From Citrobacter sp. Res13-Sevr-PEB04-36 (GTDB lineage: Bacteria > Pseudomonadota > Gammaproteobacteria > Enterobacterales > Enterobacteriaceae), in contig NZ_JADABY010000014.1 of assembly GCF_015672735.1 (NCBI RefSeq), forward strand, positions 62,001 to 126,000: a DNA stretch of 64,000 nt. The letters run 5' to 3'. Below the pieces are notes generated by a model. The model searched no databases, was not told where the DNA came from, and worked only from the letters and a program-made list of their open reading frames with translations. The position numbers and the translations under genes are program-made. Of the stretch, positions 1 to 9,819 are shown piece after piece; the first letter of the stretch is position 1, and each line of letters starts with the position of its first letter.

Positions 1-1
1 G

Positions 2-478
2 GCCTTTTTCCCCTCCATTACCCTGACCAGTGGTCTTTCCGCAAGCAGTACGGAGCTGTCCAGCCTGTTTACGTCAGGAAGTGGAATGTGGAATTTTATC
101 CCTAAAATTGAAATTCCTATATTTAATGCTGGCAGGAATAAAGCCAATCTGAAGCTGGCTGAAATTCGCCAGCAACAGTCGGTGGTTAATTACGAACAAA
201 AAATTCAGTCAGCCTTTAAGGATGTTTCCGACACGCTTGCGCTGCGCGACAGCCTTAGCCAGCAACTTGAGTCACAGCAGCGTTATCTTGATTCACTTCA
301 GATAACTCTCCAGCGTGCCAGAGGATTGTATGCAAGTGGTGCTGTCAGTTACATCGAAGTGCTGGATGCAGAACGTTCCCTCTTCGCTACCCAGCAAACC
401 ATTCTCGATCTTACCTATTCCCGGCAGGTTAACGAAATTAATCTGTTTACCGCGCTGGGTGGCGGTTGGGTAGAGTAA
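2..478 (+). CDS. silC: SilC, outer-membrane channel of the Ag+/Cu+ efflux pump (3' part only)
   Basis: This is the C-terminal 158 residues of a TolC-type outer-membrane factor of the CusC/SilC group; the reading frame is open to the left edge of the window. The fragment shows the long alpha-helical region typical of the periplasmic tunnel, with heptad-like stretches around 'RQQQSVVNYEQKIQSAF' and 'SLQITLQRARGLYASG', and ends in GGGWVE. An internal Met at 86 is not a start. SilC would form the exit duct for SilB and SilA, whose genes follow on the same strand. silF begins 27 bp after the stop, so they are probably one transcript. Confidence 0.9.
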   Translation, partial: AFFPSITLTSGLSASSTELSSLFTSGSGMWNFIPKIEIPIFNAGRNKANLKLAEIRQQQSVVNYEQKIQSAFKDVSDTLALRDSLSQQLESQQRYLDSLQITLQRARGLYASGAVSYIEVLDAERSLFATQQTILDLTYSRQVNEINLFTALGGGWVE

Positions 479-505
479 ATTTATTTAATTAATCAGGAAA
501 TTAAA

Positions 506-859
506 ATGCGTAATTCACTTAAAGCCGTTTTATTTGGTGCCTTCTCTGTCATGTTTTCTGCCGGTCTTCATGCTGAAACACATCAGCATGGCGATATGAA
601 TACTGCCAGTGATGCTTCGGTACAGCAAGTTATCAAGGGCACCGGTGTCGTTAAAGACATTGATATGAATACTAAGAAAATCACCATTTCGCATGAAGCA
701 ATTCCAGCGGTGGGCTGGCCTGCAATGACCATGCGCTTTACTTTTGTTAATGCAGACGATGCTATTAATGCCCTGAAAACAGGCAACCATGTCGATTTCT
801 CGTTTATTCAGCAGGGCAATATCTCCTTACTCAAAAGCATTAACGTGACGCAATCCTGA
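506..859 (+). CDS. silF: SilF, periplasmic Cu+/Ag+ metallochaperone
   Basis: A 117-residue CusF-type protein. It has a signal peptide (residues 1 to about 23, ending LHAE) and a His/Met-containing linker (HQHGDM). The compact OB-fold shows the metal site: His in 'ISHEAIP' and the Trp-Met-Met set in 'GWPAMTMRF'. In CusF, Trp makes a cation-pi contact with Cu+ or Ag+ held by His and two Met. The protein delivers metal to the SilCBA pump. It lies between silC and silB as in known sil clusters. Confidence 0.93.
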   Translation: MRNSLKAVLFGAFSVMFSAGLHAETHQHGDMNTASDASVQQVIKGTGVVKDIDMNTKKITISHEAIPAVGWPAMTMRFTFVNADDAINALKTGNHVDFSFIQQGNISLLKSINVTQS

Positions 860-971
860 TTGACATCCGGAGCGATTACATCCAGTGCGGCTGAACATTC
901 ATTAAGAGATTGCTGTGAATGAATAATCGGGCGCATATGCCAGGTGTTTTGATTTTTCAGCGAGAAATTGT

Positions 972-2264
972 ATGGCTTCTTTAAAGATAAAATATGCTGC
1001 AATAATTATCAGCAGCCTCATAGCAGGAGGGCTGATATCGGTTACTGCCTGGCAGTTTGTAAACTCATCACATAAAACAGTACAAACAGAACAAAAGGCA
1101 CCGGAGAAAAAGGTACTTTTCTGGTATGACCCGATGAAACCGGATACCAAATTTGATAAACCCGGAAAATCTCCCTTTATGGATATGGACCTGGTGCCTA
1201 AATATGCTGATGAAAGCGACGAGAAAAGCAATGGCGGGATCCGTATTGACCCAACGCAGGTTCAGAACCTGGGATTAAAAACGCAAAAAGTCACGCGCGG
1301 AATGCTGAATTATTCTCAGACGATCCCGGCGAATGTCAGTTACAACGAGTATCAGTTTGTCATTGTGCAGGCACGCTCTGACGGTTTTGTCGAAAAAGTG
1401 TATCCCCTGACGATTGGCGATCATGTGAAGAAAGGCACTCCGCTTATCGATATCACCATTCCTGAATGGGTTGAGGCACAAAGTGAATTCCTGCTGTTAT
1501 CCGGTACAGGCGGTACGCCAACCCAGATAAGAGGGGTTCTGGAACGGCTTCGTCTGGCCGGTATGCCGGAAGAGGATATTCAAAGGCTGCGTTCAACCCG
1601 CACAATCCAGACCCGTTTTACCATTAAAGCACCTATTGATGGTGTCATTACTGCATTTGACCTGCGCACCGGCATGAATATTTCGAAAGATAAGGTGGTG
1701 GCTCAGATTCAGGGGATGGACCCGGTCTGGATCAGCGCTGCAGTGCCAGAATCTATCGCCTATCTGCTGAAAGATACGTCGCAGTTTGAAATTTCGGTAC
1801 CGGCTTATCCGGATAAAACATTCCATGTCGAAAAATGGAACATTCTTCCCAGCGTGGATCAGACAACCCGTACGCTTCAGGTCCGTCTCCAGGTTTCTAA
1901 TAAGGATGAGTTTCTCAAACCGGGCATGAATGCCTATCTCAAACTGAATACCAAGAGCCAGGAGATGCTGCTGATACCAAGCCAGGCCGTTATCGATACC
2001 GGCAAAGAACAGCGCGTGATTACTGTTGATGATGAAGGCAAGTTTGTGCCGAAACAGATCCACGTTCTGCATGAATCACAGCAACAGTCCGGCATCGGCT
2101 CCGGCCTGAATGAAGGCGATACCGTGGTGGTCAGTGGCCTGTTCCTCATTGACTCCGAAGCCAATATTACGGGCGCGCTGGAACGTATGCGCCACCCTGA
2201 AAAAACAGAAAGCAGTATGCCAGCAATGTCTGACCAGCCTGTAAATATGCATTCAGGGCACTGA
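972..2264 (+). CDS. silB: SilB, periplasmic adaptor of the RND Ag+/Cu+ efflux pump
   Basis: A 430-residue membrane fusion protein of the CusB/SilB type. It has an N-terminal membrane anchor (about residues 8-26), then a heavy-metal-binding segment with 'FWYDPMKPD' and '[12 protein letters not shown]'. After that come the barrel-sandwich/lipoyl region ('[16 protein letters not shown]', '[19 protein letters not shown]') and the beta-barrel domain. The C terminus is Met/His rich ([15 protein letters not shown]). It bridges SilA in the inner membrane to SilC in the outer membrane and can pass metal to SilA. The 112-bp gap before it holds no gene; silA follows after 10 bp. Confidence 0.94.
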   Translation: MASLKIKYAAIIISSLIAGGLISVTAWQFVNSSHKTVQTEQKAPEKKVLFWYDPMKPDTKFDKPGKSPFMDMDLVPKYADESDEKSNGGIRIDPTQVQNLGLKTQKVTRGMLNYSQTIPANVSYNEYQFVIVQARSDGFVEKVYPLTIGDHVKKGTPLIDITIPEWVEAQSEFLLLSGTGGTPTQIRGVLERLRLAGMPEEDIQRLRSTRTIQTRFTIKAPIDGVITAFDLRTGMNISKDKVVAQIQGMDPVWISAAVPESIAYLLKDTSQFEISVPAYPDKTFHVEKWNILPSVDQTTRTLQVRLQVSNKDEFLKPGMNAYLKLNTKSQEMLLIPSQAVIDTGKEQRVITVDDEGKFVPKQIHVLHESQQQSGIGSGLNEGDTVVVSGLFLIDSEANITGALERMRHPEKTESSMPAMSDQPVNMHSGH

Positions 2265-2274
2265 GGAGACGACG

Positions 2275-5200
2275 ATGATTGAATGGATTATCCGGCGCTC
2301 TGTCGCCAACCGTTTCCTGGTCATGATGGGGGCCCTGTTTCTCAGCATCTGGGGAACATGGACGATTATTAACACGCCGGTAGATGCCTTGCCTGACCTG
2401 TCAGATGTGCAGGTCATTATCAAAACCAGCTATCCCGGCCAGGCCCCGCAGATTGTAGAAAACCAGGTCACCTATCCGCTTACCACCACCATGCTGTCCG
2501 TGCCTGGCGCAAAAACCGTGCGTGGTTTTTCACAGTTCGGGGATTCGTATGTGTATGTCATTTTTGAAGACGGCACCGATCTGTACTGGGCGCGCTCTCG
2601 CGTGCTGGAGTATCTGAATCAGGTTCAGGGAAAACTGCCTGCTGGTGTGAGTTCTGAAATCGGTCCTGATGCCACGGGTGTGGGCTGGATTTTTGAATAT
2701 GCCCTTGTCGATCGCAGCGGAAAACACGACCTTTCAGAACTGCGTTCTCTGCAGGACTGGTTCCTGAAGTTTGAGCTGAAAACCATTCCTAATGTCGCTG
2801 AAGTTGCATCCGTAGGCGGCGTGGTTAAGCAGTATCAGATCCAGCTTGACCCGGTAAAACTGACGCAGTACGGCATCAGTCTGCCAGAAGTAAAACAAGC
2901 TCTTAGCTCATCTAACCAGGAAGCCGGTGGCTCATCTGTTGAAATTGCTGAGTCAGAGTATATGGTCCGGGCCAGCGGTTATCTTCAGACTATTGATGAT
3001 TTCAAAAATATCGTCCTGAAAACGGGGGAAAATGGAGTACCTGTTTACCTGCGTGATGTTGCCCGCATACAAATGGGACCGGAAATGCGGCGTGGTATCG
3101 CTGAGCTTAACGGTCAGGGCGAAGTCGCTGGCGGAGTGGTGATCCTGCGTTCGGGCAAAAATGCACGCGAAGTCATTACGGCGGTGAGGGATAAACTGGA
3201 CACGCTGAAGGCAAGCCTGCCTGAAGGAGTGGAGATCGTAACGACATACGATCGCAGCCAGTTAATCGATCGTGCGATTGACAACCTCAGTTACAAGCTT
3301 CTGGAAGAGTTTATCGTTGTTGCTGTCGTTTGCGCACTGTTCCTCTGGCATGTCCGTTCTGCCCTGGTGGCGATTATTTCTCTGCCACTTGGCCTGTGTA
3401 TCGCCTTTATCGTCATGCACTTCCAGGGGCTGAATGCCAACATTATGTCGCTGGGAGGGATTGCAATAGCCGTCGGAGCGATGGTGGATGCCGCCATCGT
3501 CATGATCGAAAACGCGCATAAACGGCTTGAGGAGTGGGACCATCAGCATCCCGGGGAACAGATTGATAATGCCACCCGCTGGAAGGTTATCACTGACGCC
3601 TCCGTTGAAGTGGGTCCAGCGCTGTTTATCAGCCTGCTGATTATCACATTATCGTTCATTCCTATTTTTACCCTGGAAGGGCAGGAAGGGCGTCTGTTTG
3701 GTCCGCTGGCCTTTACAAAAACGTATTCCATGGCGGGTGCAGCCATACTGGCAATCATTGTTATCCCTATTCTGATGGGGTTCTGGATCCGCGGGAAAAT
3801 TCCTGCTGAGACCAGTAACCCACTGAACCGGTTGCTGATTAAAGCGTATCACCCGTTACTGCTCAGGGTACTACACTGGCCAAAAACAACCCTGCTGGTT
3901 GCGGCTTTATCCATTTTCACTGTTATCTGGCCACTGAGTCAGGTGGGCGGCGAGTTTTTACCGAAGATTAACGAAGGTGACCTGTTGTATATGCCGTCAA
4001 CGTTACCTGGCGTGTCTCCTGGAGAAGCTGCTGCGCTCTTACAGACCACGGACAAACTAATCAAAACGGTGCCTGAAGTGGCCTCAGTTTTTGGCAAGAC
4101 CGGTAAGGCTGAGACCGCCACGGATTCTGCTCCGCTCGAAATGATGGAAACCACCATCCAACTGAAACCTGAGGATCAGTGGCGTCCAGGCATGACGATT
4201 GACAAGATTATTGAAGAACTCGACAGGACCGTCCGTTTACCGGGTCTGGCCAACCTCTGGGTACCGCCTATCCGTAACCGTATTGATATGCTCTCAACCG
4301 GCATTAAAAGTCCGATAGGTATTAAGGTATCGGGTACTGTTCTGTCGGATATCGATGTAACAGCACAGAGTATCGAAGCAGTCGCTAAAACCGTACCTGA
4401 TGTGGTTTCCGCACTGGCTGAACGACTGGAAGGTGGACGTTATATTGATGTGGACATTAACCGGGAAAAAGCTTCCCGGTACGGGATGACTGTGGGCGAC
4501 GTCCAGCTGTTCGTCTCTTCAGCAATCGGTGGGGCTATGGTGGGTGAGACGGTTGAAGGCGTGGCCCGGTACCCTATTAACATTCGCTATCCGCAGGATT
4601 ACCGTAACAGTCCGCAGGCGTTGAGAGAGATGCCAATCCTGACCCCAATGAAGCAGCAAATTACGCTGGGCGATGTTGCCGATATTAAGGTCGTTTCCGG
4701 ACCAACCATGCTGAAAACCGAAAATGCCCGGCCAGCCAGCTGGATTTATGTTGATGCCCGCGGCAGGGACATGGTGTCGGTGGTGAACGATATTAAGGCG
4801 GCCATCAGTGAGAAAGTGAAACTGAGACCGGGGACCAGTGTGGCATTCTCAGGACAGTTTGAATTACTCGAGCACGCCAATAAGAAATTAAAACTGATGG
4901 TACCGATGACGGTGATGATCATCTTCATCCTGTTATATCTGGCATTCCGCAGGGTTGATGAAGCCCTGTTGATCCTGATGAGCCTGCCGTTTGCCCTGGT
5001 TGGCGGGATATGGTTCCTGTACTGGCAGGGCTTCCATATGTCAGTGGCGACCGGAACCGGGTTTATCGCCCTGGCCGGGGTGGCAGCAGAGTTTGGCGTG
5101 GTCATGCTGATGTATCTGCGTCATGCCATTGAAGCGCACCCGGAATTGTCCCGTAAAGAGACGTTCACACCGGAAGGCCTTGATGAAGCCCTCTATCATG

Positions 5201-5421
5201 GTGCCGTACTGCGTGTCCGGCCGAAAGCCATGACCGTGGCGGTGATCATTGCGGGTCTGCTGCCAATACTCTGGGGAACCGGTGCAGGTTCAGAAGTCAT
5301 GAGCCGTATCGCGGCACCCATGATTGGTGGGATGATCACGGCTCCGCTGCTGTCCCTGTTCATTATTCCTGCCGCCTACAAATTAATCTGGCTGCGCAGA
5401 CATAAAAAAAGCGTGTCCTGA
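2275..5421 (+). CDS. silA: SilA, RND-type Ag+/Cu+ proton antiporter
   Basis: A 1048-residue heavy-metal RND pump of the CzcA/CusA family, full length for the family. It shows the duplicated RND plan: TM1 near residues 12-32, a large periplasmic domain, TM2-6 (about 340-530), TM7 near 540-560, a second periplasmic domain, and TM8-12 at the C terminus. The TM4 segment '[20 protein letters not shown]' contains the proton-relay Asp. Its periplasmic domain takes Ag+ or Cu+ from the periplasm or from SilF and expels it through SilB and SilC. The gene ends at a terminator-like hairpin, so silCFBA may form one transcript separate from the next genes. Confidence 0.95.
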   Translation: MIEWIIRRSVANRFLVMMGALFLSIWGTWTIINTPVDALPDLSDVQVIIKTSYPGQAPQIVENQVTYPLTTTMLSVPGAKTVRGFSQFGDSYVYVIFEDGTDLYWARSRVLEYLNQVQGKLPAGVSSEIGPDATGVGWIFEYALVDRSGKHDLSELRSLQDWFLKFELKTIPNVAEVASVGGVVKQYQIQLDPVKLTQYGISLPEVKQALSSSNQEAGGSSVEIAESEYMVRASGYLQTIDDFKNIVLKTGENGVPVYLRDVARIQMGPEMRRGIAELNGQGEVAGGVVILRSGKNAREVITAVRDKLDTLKASLPEGVEIVTTYDRSQLIDRAIDNLSYKLLEEFIVVAVVCALFLWHVRSALVAIISLPLGLCIAFIVMHFQGLNANIMSLGGIAIAVGAMVDAAIVMIENAHKRLEEWDHQHPGEQIDNATRWKVITDASVEVGPALFISLLIITLSFIPIFTLEGQEGRLFGPLAFTKTYSMAGAAILAIIVIPILMGFWIRGKIPAETSNPLNRLLIKAYHPLLLRVLHWPKTTLLVAALSIFTVIWPLSQVGGEFLPKINEGDLLYMPSTLPGVSPGEAAALLQTTDKLIKTVPEVASVFGKTGKAETATDSAPLEMMETTIQLKPEDQWRPGMTIDKIIEELDRTVRLPGLANLWVPPIRNRIDMLSTGIKSPIGIKVSGTVLSDIDVTAQSIEAVAKTVPDVVSALAERLEGGRYIDVDINREKASRYGMTVGDVQLFVSSAIGGAMVGETVEGVARYPINIRYPQDYRNSPQALREMPILTPMKQQITLGDVADIKVVSGPTMLKTENARPASWIYVDARGRDMVSVVNDIKAAISEKVKLRPGTSVAFSGQFELLEHANKKLKLMVPMTVMIIFILLYLAFRRVDEALLILMSLPFALVGGIWFLYWQGFHMSVATGTGFIALAGVAAEFGVVMLMYLRHAIEAHPELSRKETFTPEGLDEALYHGAVLRVRPKAMTVAVIIAGLLPILWGTGAGSEVMSRIAAPMIGGMITAPLLSLFIIPAAYKLIWLRRHKKSVS

Positions 5422-5427
5422 ACCTGA

Positions 5428-5456
5428 AAGGGCACCCCCTGTGGGTGTCCTTCTTT
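5428..5456 (+). terminator. Terminator-like hairpin after silA
   Basis: The arms AAGGGCACCC (5428-5437) and GGGTGTCCTT (5443-5452) pair with one G-U wobble around a 5-nt loop, followed by the short T-rich tract CTTT. It begins 6 bp past the silA stop. The weak T-tract suggests partial termination. Confidence 0.6.
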
Positions 5457-5464
5457 ACTGATTC

Positions 5465-5480
5465 ACCCTGACGTCAGGGT
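5465..5480. promoter_or_regulatory. 16-bp perfect palindrome ahead of the DUF411 gene, candidate operator
   Basis: ACCCTGACGTCAGGGT is a perfect palindrome lying between the silA terminator and the next gene. An AT-rich stretch that could supply a -10 element (GATAATAT, about 5487-5494) follows. The palindrome occupies the place a -35 box would, with no good -35 sequence, as expected for an activator site. The binding protein is unknown. Confidence 0.4.
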
Positions 5481-5507
5481 TTATATCGATAATATACAGA
5501 GGTGAGT

Positions 5508-5948
5508 ATGAAAAAAGTGGTTCTAATGGCGCTGGCTCTCGGCCTTTCACTACCCGCGATGGCGAGTGAAAAAGTGATTGATATGTACAAATCTGAAAAC
5601 TGTGGCTGTTGTTCCCTGTGGGGCAAAGCGATGGAAAAAGACGGGTTTGAAGTACGAACTCACGTCATGAATGATCAGGCGCTGTCAGCCCTGAAAGAAA
5701 AGCATGCTATTCCTGCAGGACTACGAAGTTGTCATACCGCGGTTGCCGGTAATTTGATCATTGAAGGCCATGTGCCTGCGACAACGATACATAAGGCAAT
5801 GCAGTCTGGTTCGGGTATATACGGTCTCGCCACCCCCGGTATGCCAGCAGGAAGTCCTGGAATGGAGATGGGAGCCCGAAAAGAGGCTTACGATGTTATC
5901 GCATTCTCACCGGATGGAAGTAAAAAAGTCTTCCAGCGAATCGAATAG
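5508..5948 (+). CDS. silG: DUF411 metal-binding periplasmic protein (CopG/SilG type)
   Basis: A 146-residue DUF411 protein. The signal peptide (residues 1-20, ending PAMA) precedes a thioredoxin-like domain with the Cys cluster 'SENCGCCSLWGKAM' and a further Cys in 'LRSCHTAVAGN', the family's metal-site residues. I chose ATG 5508 over the GTG at 5502 because AGAGG lies 5 bp upstream of the ATG, while the GTG overlaps it. It lies between silA and silP, where sil clusters carry a gene first called orf105 and later silG. It probably binds Cu+ or Ag+ in the periplasm; the precise role is not settled. Confidence 0.85.
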   Translation: MKKVVLMALALGLSLPAMASEKVIDMYKSENCGCCSLWGKAMEKDGFEVRTHVMNDQALSALKEKHAIPAGLRSCHTAVAGNLIIEGHVPATTIHKAMQSGSGIYGLATPGMPAGSPGMEMGARKEAYDVIAFSPDGSKKVFQRIE

Positions 5949-6026
5949 TCAGCGGAACGGCTGATAACGGGACGCCGGTAGCAGGCACTCCTGTGCCGGC
6001 GATATTCGTGGTAATCGCATCCATGA

Positions 6027-6058
6027 CATACCCTGAAGACAGAAGATGCTTCGGTATG
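6027..6058 (+). promoter_or_regulatory. Stem-loop in the silP leader
   Basis: CATACC (6027-6032) pairs with GGTATG (6053-6058), and GAAG pairs with CTTC inside it. The ribosome-binding sequence AAGGAG begins 3 bp downstream at about 6061, so this structure could affect translation of silP, or its dyad could be a protein site. Function is inferred. Confidence 0.35.
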
Positions 6059-6074
6059 CATAAGGAGAGTTACT

Positions 6075-8522
6075 GTGAAAAATGACAATGCAGTGCAACA
6101 CAACAACCAGACTGCTTCTGAGCAGACATTATCCCCGGACGAGGGCCACGTATTGCATAAGGTGAGAGATCCCGTGTGCGGGATGGCCATCCTGCCCGAC
6201 AGGGCGCACAGCAGCATTCGATACCAGGACCATCAACTTTATTTCTGCTCCGCCAGCTGTGAGAGTAAATTTAAAGCCCATCCCGATCGTTATCTTACCG
6301 AAGATGCCAGTGAACATTCCCATCACCATCACCACGATCATCACGAAGTCAGCCCTGATCAGATAAAACAGCCTCACCACCAGGCGGAAAAAGAGAATTC
6401 TGAAGGTGTGTGGACATGTCCGATGCACCCGGAGATACGCCGCAGTGGTCCCGGAAGCTGTCCTGTCTGTGGAATGGCACTGGAGCCGCTCGTAGCTACG
6501 GCATCCACGGGGCCAAGTGATGAACTTCGCGACATGACAAGACGCTTCTGGCTGGGGTTGTTGCTGGCGTTTCCGGTTCTGGTACTCGAAATGGGATCTC
6601 ATCTGTTTCCCGCCTTGAGGAATACAGTACCGCCACAGTACAACACATGGCTGCAGCTGCTTCTGGCCTCTCCTGTCGTGTTGTGGTGTGGCTGGCCATT
6701 CTTCGCCCGGGCCGGAATGTCGTTACGTAACCGCTCCCTGAATATGTTTACCCTTGTTGCAATGGGCACCGGCGTAGCCTGGGTGTACAGCGTCATTGCA
6801 ACCGTCTTCCCCTCCTGGTTTCCTGCATCGTTCAGAAACATGGATGGCCTGGTGGCCGTTTATTTTGAAGCCGCAGCAGTTATTACGGTGCTTGTTCTGC
6901 TGGGACAGGTTCTTGAGCTGCGGGCACGGGAACAAACCTCAGGTGCCATTACTGCACTACTGAATCTTGCCCCCAAAACCGCCAGGCGGCTGGATCATGA
7001 CGGTCATGAAACGGATATTAATGCGGAAGATGTTCTGCCTGGCGATAAGCTCCGCATCAGACCAGGAGAGAGTATTCCGGTCGACGGTATTGTGATCGAA
7101 GGCAAAACAACCGTTGATGAATCGATGGTGACCGGGGAATCTATGCCGGTTACCAAAACGGAGGGTGACCCTGTCATCGGGGGGACCATTAATCAGACAG
7201 GGAGTCTCATCATCCGTGCAGAGAAAGTCGGTGATGAAACAATGCTCTCACGAATTGTTCAGATGGTCGCTGATGCACAGCGTTCGCGTGCCCCCATCCA
7301 GAGAATGGCTGACAGCGTTTCAGGCTGGTTTGTTCCTCTGGTGATACTTATCGCGGTTGTTGCTTTCGTGATCTGGTCTGTCTGGGGGCCCGAGCCCAGG
7401 ATGGCGCACGGTCTCATTGCGGCTGTGTCGGTCCTGATTATTGCCTGTCCCTGCGCGCTGGGGCTGGCCACGCCGATGTCGATAATGGTGGGGGTGGGCA
7501 AAGGAGCCCAGGCCGGGGTGTTAATCAGGAATGCCGAAGCCCTTGAGCGTCTTGAAAAAGTGGACACGCTGGTTGTCGACAAAACAGGCACGCTCACGGA
7601 AGGTTCGCCTACGGTGACAGGGATTATCAGTCTCAATCCGGGTGGGGAAACATCTCTTTTGCGTGTAACAGCCGCAGTGGAAAAAGGCTCGCAGCATCCG
7701 CTGGGTATGGCAGTAGTTAAAGCAGCACAGGAAAAGGGGATCGCAATACCCGCAGTCACTCATTTCGATGCACCGTCGGGTAAAGGTGTCTCAGGCGATG
7801 TCGAAGGTCAACGGGTTGTTATTGGTAATGAACTGGCTATGCAGGAAAACAGTATCGTTATTGATAATCAAAAGGCCGTTGCGGATACGTTGCGGATGGA
7901 AGGCGCTACCGTTATCTATGTGGCCACAGACGGGGACCTTGCAGGCCTGATAGCTATCTCGGATCCCGTGAAAACAACCACGCCGGATGCGCTTAAAGCT
8001 TTGCGTCAGGCGGGGATCCGCATTGTTATGCTCACCGGGGATAACCAGCTTACTGCTGAAGCAGTCGCACGGAAACTGGGAATAGATGAGGTTGAAGCCG
8101 GAATTCTGCCGGATGGCAAAAAAGCCGTGATAACCCGACTGAAAGAGTCTGGCCATGTGGTTGCGATGGCCGGAGACGGTGTGAATGATGCCCCGGCGCT
8201 GGCAGCGGCTGACGTGGGTATAGCCATGGGAACGGGTACAGATGTGGCAATTGAAAGTGCCGGAGTCACCCTTCTCAAAGGCGACTTGATGATACTGAAC
8301 AGGGCCCGTCATCTGTCAGAGATCACCATGAAAAATATCCGTCAGAATCTGTTTTTTGCATTTATCTACAACGCACTTGGCGTGCCTGTGGCTGCAGGTC
8401 TGCTTTATCCTGTGTATGGAATACTGCTGTCGCCAGTTATTGCGGCGGCGGCCATGGCTCTTTCCTCCGTCAGCGTCATTGTGAATGCGTTGCGTCTGAA
8501 AAGTGTCAGGCTCGGGAAATAA
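6075..8522 (+). CDS. silP: SilP, P1B-type Ag+/Cu+ exporting ATPase
   Basis: An 815-residue heavy-metal P-type ATPase of the inner membrane. In place of the usual CxxC domain, the N terminus carries a YHS-type domain ('[11 protein letters not shown]', '[11 protein letters not shown]', about residues 33-75). A His-rich stretch ([11 protein letters not shown]) and a heavy-metal-binding domain ('[20 protein letters not shown]') follow. The core has the TGES loop, the CPC transport motif (Cys458-Cys460), the phosphorylated Asp502 in DKTGT, and GDGVNDAP. It would pump cytoplasmic Ag+ or Cu+ to the periplasm for SilF and SilCBA to remove. The start is GTG with AAGGAG about 8 bp upstream. Confidence 0.94.
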   Translation: MKNDNAVQHNNQTASEQTLSPDEGHVLHKVRDPVCGMAILPDRAHSSIRYQDHQLYFCSASCESKFKAHPDRYLTEDASEHSHHHHHDHHEVSPDQIKQPHHQAEKENSEGVWTCPMHPEIRRSGPGSCPVCGMALEPLVATASTGPSDELRDMTRRFWLGLLLAFPVLVLEMGSHLFPALRNTVPPQYNTWLQLLLASPVVLWCGWPFFARAGMSLRNRSLNMFTLVAMGTGVAWVYSVIATVFPSWFPASFRNMDGLVAVYFEAAAVITVLVLLGQVLELRAREQTSGAITALLNLAPKTARRLDHDGHETDINAEDVLPGDKLRIRPGESIPVDGIVIEGKTTVDESMVTGESMPVTKTEGDPVIGGTINQTGSLIIRAEKVGDETMLSRIVQMVADAQRSRAPIQRMADSVSGWFVPLVILIAVVAFVIWSVWGPEPRMAHGLIAAVSVLIIACPCALGLATPMSIMVGVGKGAQAGVLIRNAEALERLEKVDTLVVDKTGTLTEGSPTVTGIISLNPGGETSLLRVTAAVEKGSQHPLGMAVVKAAQEKGIAIPAVTHFDAPSGKGVSGDVEGQRVVIGNELAMQENSIVIDNQKAVADTLRMEGATVIYVATDGDLAGLIAISDPVKTTTPDALKALRQAGIRIVMLTGDNQLTAEAVARKLGIDEVEAGILPDGKKAVITRLKESGHVVAMAGDGVNDAPALAAADVGIAMGTGTDVAIESAGVTLLKGDLMILNRARHLSEITMKNIRQNLFFAFIYNALGVPVAAGLLYPVYGILLSPVIAAAAMALSSVSVIVNALRLKSVRLGK

Positions 8523-8562
8523 CACTGAGTGAAGGGTCAGTTACGAACAGAAGGAGTCCAGT

Positions 8563-8760
8563 ATGAAAAGTACCACCTATGCGCTTATTGCTGTCGCCGC
8601 GATCGCGGCATTTGCCCTCCTGCGCGAACACTGGTCACATGTGGCAGGTTACTGGCCATATCTGTTATTGCTGGTCTGCCCGCTAATGCATCTTTTCCAC
8701 GGCCACGGAGGGCATGGAGATCATCAACATCACGGAAGTGAAAACGATAAAAAAAATTAA
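8563..8760 (+). CDS. Small DUF2933 membrane protein
   Basis: A 65-residue protein with two hydrophobic segments (about residues 5-20 and 30-46) and a His-rich tail (HLFHGHGGHGDHQHHG). DUF2933 proteins recur beside copper and silver resistance genes but have no proven function. The gene starts 40 bp after silP on the same strand with AGAAGGAG upstream, so it is likely cotranscribed. The His cluster suggests metal binding at the membrane, which is inference. Confidence 0.8.
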   Translation: MKSTTYALIAVAAIAAFALLREHWSHVAGYWPYLLLLVCPLMHLFHGHGGHGDHQHHGSENDKKN

Positions 8761-8768
8761 TCCGGCAG

Positions 8769-8791
8769 ACGGGGCCGCGTCGCGGTCCCGT
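8769..8791. terminator. Hairpin between convergent genes, probable bidirectional terminator
   Basis: ACGGG-CCGCG pairs with CGCGG-CCCGT (8769-8791) with small bulges, between the stop of the DUF2933 gene and the stop of the M23 peptidase gene. A run of seven A (read as T on the minus strand) lies about 10 bp beyond on the minus-strand side. Confidence 0.5.
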
Positions 8792-8793
8792 TA

Positions 8794-9531
8794 TCAGTCC
8801 AGGTATCGTTCGTAGTCTCTGGCATGCGCAAAGGCATGCTGTTCGAGTTTGTTATCAGCGGGTGCCGCTGCCCGGAACGCCAGAGAGTTAACAGGGTTGT
8901 TATTGATGACCAGCTCGTAATGCAGATGAGGACCGGATGAACGTCCGCTGTTACCGGATAACGCAATAGCACCTCCCCGTGTAACCCTGGCCCCTTTAGT
9001 AACGAGTATTTTATTGAGGTGGAGATAGCGAGTTTTAACACCGGCTTTTCCCGTTACTTCAACAAAATATCCCATGGTACTGTTGTATTCGGCCCGGGTG
9101 ATTTTTCCGTCGATGACGCTGACTATTTTCGTGTTCATGGGCATGGAATAATCAATGCCATTATGGGGACTCACTTTTCCCGATACCGGGTTAAGTCTTG
9201 CAGGATTGAAAGGCGAACTGAGTCTTGCTGTGGCCGGTAACGGATAATCGAGACTGCCTTTCCCGGAAGTATCGGAAAGGTTATAGAACTTTTTATCTGA
9301 TATACGATACGCCGTGTAATTAAATGAACCGGACGTAAATTTATAGGCCACGACACGTGATTTTCCCGCTTTCTTTTGCAGTACGAGTTTTAATGATTCA
9401 TTTTTTTTCAAATGCCGCAGATTAAACCGGGAAGGCAAGGAGCGCTGAAGAGTAGCGATCTCGTTCGATTCCAGCCCCGAGCGGGTGGCTGAAAGGTAGG
9501 CATTTTCTTTTACGACATCGGTAGAATACAT
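8794..9531 (-). CDS. pcoG: M23 family metallopeptidase of the pco region
   Basis: A 245-residue M23 (lysostaphin-like) endopeptidase-type protein. The zinc site is visible as 'SPHNGIDY' (His and Asp) and 'GPHLHYEL' (HxH) in the C-terminal half, preceded by an OapA/LysM-like region. M23 enzymes cut peptidoglycan cross-links. No signal peptide is visible, and an in-frame TAA lies directly before the ATG with no clear ribosome-binding site, so the N terminus may be truncated relative to longer homologues. It is transcribed against silP and away from pcoA. The name follows usage for this island as I recall it; a copper role is unproven. Confidence 0.8.
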   Translation of the reverse strand: MYSTDVVKENAYLSATRSGLESNEIATLQRSLPSRFNLRHLKKNESLKLVLQKKAGKSRVVAYKFTSGSFNYTAYRISDKKFYNLSDTSGKGSLDYPLPATARLSSPFNPARLNPVSGKVSPHNGIDYSMPMNTKIVSVIDGKITRAEYNSTMGYFVEVTGKAGVKTRYLHLNKILVTKGARVTRGGAIALSGNSGRSSGPHLHYELVINNNPVNSLAFRAAAPADNKLEQHAFAHARDYERYLD

Positions 9532-9623
9532 TTACTGGAATTCGCCGTTAGCATGAACACTGCGGCGTATGCTAGGGGTTTTCAGGAGGCGTGTCATCTG
9601 TCAGTTAATCGGGAGCACCGTTG

Positions 9624-9710
9624 ATGGTCGTCATTTTTGTAACATATCTTGTTTCCCGTTTGCTCCTGAAGCTCTGGGAACTGTATGACCAGCCCGACGG
9701 TGATGATTAA
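9624..9710 (+). CDS. Possible 28-residue small membrane protein
   Basis: A short frame encoding a hydrophobic helix (residues 1-17, MVVIFVTYLVSRLLLKL) and an acidic tail (YDQPDGDD). GGGAG lies 8 bp upstream of the ATG. It sits in an otherwise empty 288-bp gap between two minus-strand genes. It looks like a single-span small protein, but frames this short arise by chance. I do not recognise it. Confidence 0.3.
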   Translation: MVVIFVTYLVSRLLLKLWELYDQPDGDD

Positions 9711-9819
9711 CGGGACTGAAACAGGTTACGGCAGAGCAATATGGGGCTCATGTCCTGCTACGTAACCCGTCAGTAAAGCCCTGCTGCGCACCTGACGCTA
9801 AGCACTAACCCGCCTGCAG

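Noticed and set aside
7259-7759. 166-codon minus-strand frame inside silP
   Set aside because: Antisense shadow of a conserved ATPase core; composition follows the silP codons.
9549-9574. TAGCAT...ATGCTA dyad upstream of the M23 gene
   Set aside because: Only 6-bp arms with a 14-bp loop; could be chance and not supported by promoter boxes.
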